Source: Chloroflexota bacterium (GTDB lineage: Bacteria; Chloroflexota; Anaerolineae; Promineifilales; Promineifilaceae). Taken from it: 19,397 nt of DNA. Where the stretch lies: positions 1 through 19,397 of the forward strand of contig QQUD01000820.1 of assembly GCA_008501785.1 (NCBI GenBank), read 5' to 3'. Both the position numbers and the translations under genes were made by a program. Numbering within the stretch: position 1 is the first letter of the stretch; every line of letters starts with the position of its first letter. Of the stretch, positions 15,121 to 19,397 are shown piece after piece. Under the pieces are notes generated by a model. That model had not been told where the DNA came from. It searched no databases and worked only from the letters and a program-made list of their open reading frames with translations.

Positions 15121-16860
15121 ATGAAAACTCGAATGCTCCTAATCTTTGCGTTTTTGTTGCTGGTGGTGAGCTGTCAGGGTGGTGAACAACCGGCGGCGAC
15201 GAGTGTGGCAGTGGAACCGACGGTGGAACCGACGGATGTGGTGGGAGAAACGGCCGTTTCTCCCACCAACACACCCATTCCCGCCCCAACAGCCACCCCA
15301 GACCCGCTCATGCAAGGCACGAACGGCAACCCGTGGTGGAACGACGCTGTTTTCTACGAAGTTTTTGTACGCAGCTTTTCCGACAGCGATGGGGACGGCG
15401 TGGGTGATTTGAATGGCCTGATTGAGAAATTGGACTACATCAACGATGGCGACCCCACCACAACCGACGATTTGGGCGCAACCGGCATCTGGCTGATGCC
15501 GATCACCGTTTCCCCTAGCTACCACGGTTACGATGTCGTTGATTACTTCCAGGTAGACCCAGCATATGGCACCAATGACGATTTCAAACGGCTGATGGAA
15601 GCGGCACACGCACGAGGCATTCATGTGATTGTAGACTTTGTGATGAACCACACCTCCACCGAACACCCCTGGTTTGTTGCATCAAAAGACCCCACTTCAG
15701 ACAAGCGCGATTGGTATTTGTGGTCAGATGAAAACCCAGGTTTTCGCGGACCGTGGGGGCAAGGCGTCTGGCACAGCGATGCGAGCGGTTTCTACTACGG
15801 TGTTTTCTGGGGCGGGATGCCTGATTTGAATTACGAAAACCCCGAAGTGACCGAAGCCATGTTCGAGCGGGTGCAGTTTTGGATGGAAGAGATGGACGTG
15901 GACGGGTTCCGGCTGGATGCAATTAAACACATGATTGAAGATGGCAGTCTGCAAGAAAACACCTTCGCTACCCACGATTGGCTGGAAGAATTTTACACAT
16001 TTTACAAATCCATCGATCCGAACGCCTTCACCGTCGGCGAAGCGTGGACTTCGACCCAGCAGGTCGTTGACTACACCGGTGATGAAGTGGATGTTGCCTT
16101 CCAATTTGATTTGGCAGAGGATATTTTGAACGGCGCAAATGCTGGCATTCCGGCCGCATTCTACAAAACACAGCAAGATGTGTATGACTCGTTTCCGCTA
16201 AACCAATATGCCACCTTTATTGCCAATCATGATCAAAACCGGGTGATGTCTCAACTGCAAGGGGATGAGGCCAAAGCACGGTTGGCAGCTTCGATGCTGC
16301 TGACGGCTCCGGGCGTGCCTTTTATCTACTACGGCGAAGAGATTGGCATGATTGGCGTAAAGCCAGATGAGGATATTCGCCTGCCGATGCAGTGGGCCAG
16401 CAATGGGCCTCAGGTTGGTTTCACGGAAGGAACGCCATGGCGACCGGCGGCTGATGACTTTCCGGTACGCAGTGTCGACCGCCAGGATGACGATCCAGAA
16501 TCGTTGTTGAGCCATTATCGCGCCTTGATTCACTTGCGCAATGAGCATGAGGCGCTGCGCGTCGGTGAATGGACCCAGTTGGAAGCGAATTCCAAACGCC
16601 TTTACACGTTTTTGCGACACACGGAAAATGAAACGATTTTGGTGATGATGAATTTTAACCGCAATTCTGTTGAAGCTGAGGATTACAGTTTGGAAATGGC
16701 AGAAGGGTGGTTGCATGAGGGGGTAACGGCCGTTTCCCTCTACGGCACGATCACCACCATCTCACCTGAAGTCAACACAACAGGTGGTTTCTCAGACTAC
16801 ATTCCGTTTTCAGAAATTCCGCCACAATCGACGCACATTATTCAATTCATTCAAGAGTAG
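15121..16860 (+). CDS. Extracellular GH13 alpha-amylase, lipoprotein
   Basis: A 579-residue enzyme that hydrolyses alpha-1,4-glucan outside the cell. The lipoprotein signal ends VVSC, with lipidated C18. A Thr/Pro/Val/Ala linker (about 19-63) leads to the GH13 barrel, which begins WWNDAVFYEVFVRSF (72-86). DSDGDGVGDLNGL (88-100) is the usual calcium-loop and strand start. Region I is DFVMNHTS (172-179). Region II is DGFRLDAIKH, with nucleophile D266. Region III is FTVGEAW, with acid/base E307. Region IV is FIANHD, with D371. PFIYYGEEIGM follows, and the C-terminal beta domain covers about 490-579. AGGA lies 6 bases before the ATG. It supplies oligosaccharides to the binding lipoprotein encoded upstream. 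The linker carries a 26-bp perfect DNA palindrome at 15241-15266. Alpha-amylase versus oligo-1,6- or alpha-glucosidase-like specificity cannot be settled by eye. Confidence 0.9.
   Translation: MKTRMLLIFAFLLLVVSCQGGEQPAATSVAVEPTVEPTDVVGETAVSPTNTPIPAPTATPDPLMQGTNGNPWWNDAVFYEVFVRSFSDSDGDGVGDLNGLIEKLDYINDGDPTTTDDLGATGIWLMPITVSPSYHGYDVVDYFQVDPAYGTNDDFKRLMEAAHARGIHVIVDFVMNHTSTEHPWFVASKDPTSDKRDWYLWSDENPGFRGPWGQGVWHSDASGFYYGVFWGGMPDLNYENPEVTEAMFERVQFWMEEMDVDGFRLDAIKHMIEDGSLQENTFATHDWLEEFYTFYKSIDPNAFTVGEAWTSTQQVVDYTGDEVDVAFQFDLAEDILNGANAGIPAAFYKTQQDVYDSFPLNQYATFIANHDQNRVMSQLQGDEAKARLAASMLLTAPGVPFIYYGEEIGMIGVKPDEDIRLPMQWASNGPQVGFTEGTPWRPAADDFPVRSVDRQDDDPESLLSHYRALIHLRNEHEALRVGEWTQLEANSKRLYTFLRHTENETILVMMNFNRNSVEAEDYSLEMAEGWLHEGVTAVSLYGTITTISPEVNTTGGFSDYIPFSEIPPQSTHIIQFIQE
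15241..15266 (+). repeat. 26-bp perfect palindrome centred on an ACGGCCGT motif
   Basis: Each half is 13 bases, GTGGGAGAAACGG and CCGTTTCTCCCAC, with no loop. It codes for residues 41-49 (VGETAVSPT) in the non-conserved linker of the amylase. Confidence 0.9.
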
Positions 16861-16868
16861 TCCTTTTT

Positions 16869-16917
16869 CGGAGTGGAAGCTTTAGCTGAAACGGTTCCGG
16901 CTAAAGCCTCTACTCCG
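16869..16917 (+). repeat. Inverted repeat between amylase and GH31 genes
   Basis: Arms CGGAGTGGAAGCTTTAGC (16869-16886) and GCTAAAGCCTCTACTCCG (16900-16917) pair over 18 bp with two mismatches around a 13-base loop. It starts 9 bases after the amylase stop and ends 18 bases before the next ATG. No U-run follows, so it is a weak terminator candidate; a dispersed palindromic repeat is equally likely. The loop TGAAACGGTTCCG recalls a decayed ACGGCCGTT motif. Confidence 0.6.
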
Positions 16918-16935
16918 CTCGAAACAAACTAAATC

Positions 16936-19397
16936 ATGAAACAAACCTCTCGTATTCATTTCACCACGTTCATTATCACATTCATCTTGCTCATTGGCTG
17001 GCAGAATCACACCGCTGCCCAAACCATTCCAAATGTCACCTTTACCAGCGGCGATGCCTATCTGATTGTGGAATTTTTGGATGATGATTTGGTACATTTT
17101 GAAAGCAGCAGCGGCAGCGGGCCTGAAAACGATGCCGCCATCGCCACCACGCCAATGGTCGTCAAAACAGATTACACCGGCCCAACCGATTTTGCAGATG
17201 ATGGGCATGGCACGCTCTCCACGCCTGAATTGCAAGTCATCGTTGATCAAGAAAACCTTTGCAGCACGGTGATTGACTTGACGCAGGATGAGCCGTTGGT
17301 GTTAACGGCCGTTTGCCCCCAAGACCTCACCGAACGCAAAAGCAGCCTCACCATCGACCCGCAATCCACCCAACACATCTACGGACTGGGCGAAAAATTC
17401 CGCACACCGGGTGAACCAAACGGGGATTGGGTCGGCAGTGAGCGCGGCATCGGCGTTTTTGGCAATGAGATGGAAGGGTTTAGCGGCGGCGCAGTTGGCA
17501 ATGCACAGTTTCCGGTCATGTATGCGTTGGGTGAGGGCTTAGACAATTACGCACTGTTTGTAGACGTGGTTTACAAACAAGAATATTCATTCATTGGCGA
17601 TATGTGGCGCATGACAACCTCCGCCGATCCGCTGCGCTGGTATGTGATGACCGGTCCGGATTTGCCCGATCTACGCGCCGATTACCTGGAACTCACCGGC
17701 AAGCCACCGGTGCCACCTAAAGCACTCTTCGGCCTCTGGATTTCTGAATACGGCTATGACAATTGGACAGAACTTGACGAAAAGCGAAACACACTCGACG
17801 AAAGCATGTTTCCACAAGATGGCTTTGTGCTAGATTTGCAATGGTTTGGCGGCATACAATCACCCAGCCAGATGGGGTCGATTAGTTGGGATTTAGAGAA
17901 CTTCCCTGATCCCGAAGCAAAAATCGCAGAGCTGGCAGAAGAAGGATTGGGCGTTGTGGTGATCGAAGAATCCTACGTCGATCAAAAACTGTCCAACTTC
18001 GGGCAAATGGCGAGCAAGAGCTATCTGGTAAAATCGTGTGATACGTGTGGGCCAGCGATGATGCGTGCCTGGTGGGGGCATGGCGGCATGGTCGATTGGA
18101 CAAACGAGGAAGCCGCCGCATTTTGGCACGACAACAATCGTCAGGCGCTCATCGACATGGGTGTTTTAGGATTATGGACTGACCTCGGTGAACCAGAAAT
18201 CGTGGCACCCAACAGTTGGTATGTGGGTTTGCCGGGATTAGACTTGCACGATCAATTAGCTAATCACAATATTTACAATTTGTTGTGGGCCGAAAGCATT
18301 TTTGAGGGATACGAGCGCAACGGTGTGACACAGCGGCCCGCCATTTTGTCACGTTCTGGCACGAGCGGCATTCAACGATATGGGACAGCGATGTGGTCAG
18401 CAGACATTGGCTCAAATTTCGAGAGTCTGGCCACGCACATGAATGCGCAAATGCACATGTCACTATCTGGCGTCGATTATTTTGGCTCCGATATTGCCGG
18501 TTTCCATCGCGGTTCGATTCGTGATGAGGAATTAGATGAGCTGTACACGGTATGGTTTGCAAACAGCGCCCTTCTCGATGTGCCGGTGCGCCCACATACC
18601 GAGAACTTGTGCAACTGCAAAGAGACAGCCCCAGATCGCGTGGGTGATGTGGATAGCAATCTGGCAAATATTCGGCTGCGCTATGCGCTTTCGCCGTATT
18701 TTTATTCGTTGGCACATCAAGCCAACCTGACAGGTGAACCAGTTGTGCCGCCGCTCATGTTTTATTTTCAAGATGACCTGGAAACGCGGGAGTTGGGTGA
18801 TCACAAATTGTTGGGACGTGATTTGCTGGTGAGAACGGTGACTGAGGCGGGAGTAACGGCCGATTCGACAAGCTCACGCCAAGCCGTTCCCGTCTACCTC
18901 CCCGCTGGCAGGTGGGTCAACTTCCACACTGGCGCATGGGTCGAAAGCAGCGGCGAATGGATCGAAGATGTGCCAACACAGCAAAACGGGCTGTTTCAAC
19001 TGCCTATGTTTGTGCGCGGCGGTGCCATCATTCCACAAATGTTTGTAGACGAACAAACAATGAATCTGTTTGGGCTGCGGCGAGATGGAACCACGCGAGA
19101 TGAGTTGATTGTTCATGTTGTTCCCTCAACAGAAGCGACCACGTTTACGCTGTTTGAAGATGACGGCCGTTCCATTGCCTATGAATCCGGTGAGATACGC
19201 CAGACAGCCATCAACCAACAGTGGGAAGCTGGTCAAATCACCGTCAATATCGGGTCAGCAACCGGCACGTTTGCCAACGCGGTGAGCAAGCGAGATAATT
19301 TGCTGCAATTGGCGGTAGGGGATGAGGTGGTAACGGCCGTAACCCTCAACAACACGCCATTAACAGCACAACCCACACAAACCGAATGGGAATCAGC
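16936..19397 (+). CDS. Secreted GH31 alpha-glucosidase-family enzyme (3' end outside window)
   Basis: The frame from ATG 16936 stays open to the last base, giving 820 residues so far. A Sec signal peptide (about 1-29, hydrophobic FIITFILLIGW, then HTAAQ) has no lipobox, so the enzyme is released or attached otherwise. The N-terminal beta domain (about 30-240) includes IYGLGEKF. The barrel follows: GLWISEYGY, then DGFVLDLQWFGG, then LGLWTDLGEPE with nucleophile D416, then RSGTSGIQRYGTAMWSADI with acid/base D490, then SGVDYFGSDIAGF. A proximal beta domain follows, with VYLPAGRWVNF. The family acts on non-reducing alpha-glucosides. Next to a secreted amylase, trimming of maltodextrin is likely, though alpha-xylosidase or another GH31 activity is possible. 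Five complete or altered copies of the ACGGCC motif, one of them split, lie inside it or close by. Confidence 0.9.
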   Translation, partial: MKQTSRIHFTTFIITFILLIGWQNHTAAQTIPNVTFTSGDAYLIVEFLDDDLVHFESSSGSGPENDAAIATTPMVVKTDYTGPTDFADDGHGTLSTPELQVIVDQENLCSTVIDLTQDEPLVLTAVCPQDLTERKSSLTIDPQSTQHIYGLGEKFRTPGEPNGDWVGSERGIGVFGNEMEGFSGGAVGNAQFPVMYALGEGLDNYALFVDVVYKQEYSFIGDMWRMTTSADPLRWYVMTGPDLPDLRADYLELTGKPPVPPKALFGLWISEYGYDNWTELDEKRNTLDESMFPQDGFVLDLQWFGGIQSPSQMGSISWDLENFPDPEAKIAELAEEGLGVVVIEESYVDQKLSNFGQMASKSYLVKSCDTCGPAMMRAWWGHGGMVDWTNEEAAAFWHDNNRQALIDMGVLGLWTDLGEPEIVAPNSWYVGLPGLDLHDQLANHNIYNLLWAESIFEGYERNGVTQRPAILSRSGTSGIQRYGTAMWSADIGSNFESLATHMNAQMHMSLSGVDYFGSDIAGFHRGSIRDEELDELYTVWFANSALLDVPVRPHTENLCNCKETAPDRVGDVDSNLANIRLRYALSPYFYSLAHQANLTGEPVVPPLMFYFQDDLETRELGDHKLLGRDLLVRTVTEAGVTADSTSSRQAVPVYLPAGRWVNFHTGAWVESSGEWIEDVPTQQNGLFQLPMFVRGGAIIPQMFVDEQTMNLFGLRRDGTTRDELIVHVVPSTEATTFTLFEDDGRSIAYESGEIRQTAINQQWEAGQITVNIGSATGTFANAVSKRDNLLQLAVGDEVVTAVTLNNTPLTAQPTQTEWES
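18862..18885 (+). repeat. 24-base in-frame insertion splitting an ACGGCC/GTTCCC motif
   Basis: Flanks ACGGCC (18856-18861) and GTTCCC (18886-18891) would join to a normal motif ACGGCCGTTCCC. Between them stand 24 bases starting GATTCGACAAGCTCACG and ending GCC, adding eight codons (DSTSSRQA) without breaking the frame. The core TTCGACAAGCTCA looks like a short repeat that I recall as widespread in environmental bacterial genomes. Confidence 0.6.

Larger units (their letters stand above)
1594..19340. repeat. Dispersed palindromic motif ACGGCCGTT, 16 exact copies
   Basis: Exact copies start at 1594, 1748, 4484, 4561, 4919, 5679, 7588, 8519, 9629, 9741, 15066, 15097, 15250, 16726, 17305 and 19163. 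ACGGCCGTA variants start at 8962 and 19333. All but the pair at 15066 and 15097 are inside genes, mostly read as Thr-Ala-Val or (Asn/His/Asp)-Gly-Arg, and once in the third frame (Arg-Pro-Leu). Flanks often extend the symmetry to GAAACGGCCGTTTC. None occurs between 9750 and 15065. Confidence 0.9.

Noticed and set aside
16936..19397. Possible frameshift or pseudogene in the GH31 gene
   Set aside because: The frame is continuous with all catalytic motifs in order; it only lacks a stop because the window ends.

Overview
The window looks like chromosomal DNA of a Chloroflexota bacterium, probably from the Anaerolineae/Ardenticatenia side. This is an inference from three things: acidic or Thr/Pro-rich linkers directly after lipoprotein signal peptides, GT-C membrane proteins with paired C-terminal beta domains, and a dense dispersed palindrome, ACGGCCGTT. 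I cannot run a taxonomic search. Every gene I accept lies on the + strand. No stretch longer than 300 bases lacks a gene, and I see no tRNA, rRNA, CRISPR array, insertion sequence or transposase.

Layout. 1-467: 3' end of pheS. 523-2769 and 2881-5130: two tandem, equal-length paralogous GT-C type membrane proteins lying between pheS and pheT. 5287-7821: complete pheT. 8006-9805: cytoplasmic GH13 maltodextrin hydrolase. 9998-10559: MarR-family regulator with a near-consensus promoter whose -10 box is covered by a 20-bp palindromic operator. 10724-12406: maltose/maltodextrin-binding lipoprotein (MalE type) carrying an extra C-terminal module that resembles the X25 domain of pullulanases. 12558-14144 and 14137-15006: permeases MalF (with a large extracytoplasmic P2-type insert) and MalG. 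15121-16860: extracellular GH13 alpha-amylase lipoprotein. 16936 to the right edge: secreted GH31 alpha-glucosidase, open at the window end.

How the parts fit. From 8006 to the end the window reads as a starch/glycogen/maltodextrin utilisation locus. The anchored GH13 amylase cuts alpha-glucan outside the cell and the secreted GH31 enzyme trims the products. The binding lipoprotein captures oligosaccharides, possibly also docking on polymer through its X25-like tail. MalFG import them and the cytoplasmic GH13 enzyme hydrolyses them. No ATPase (malK) is present, so the importer must borrow one encoded elsewhere. A strong hairpin terminator between malE and malF would give excess binding protein over permease. 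The MarR protein is the only regulator in the locus; the sequence supports autoregulation, but I see no copy of its operator in front of malE.

The most notable items are the binding-protein/X25 fusion, the very over-represented ACGGCCGTT palindrome (16 exact copies, none between about 9750 and 15065), a 26-bp perfect palindrome inside the amylase gene, a 24-base in-frame insertion that splits one motif copy in the GH31 gene, and the separation of pheS from pheT by two membrane-protein genes.
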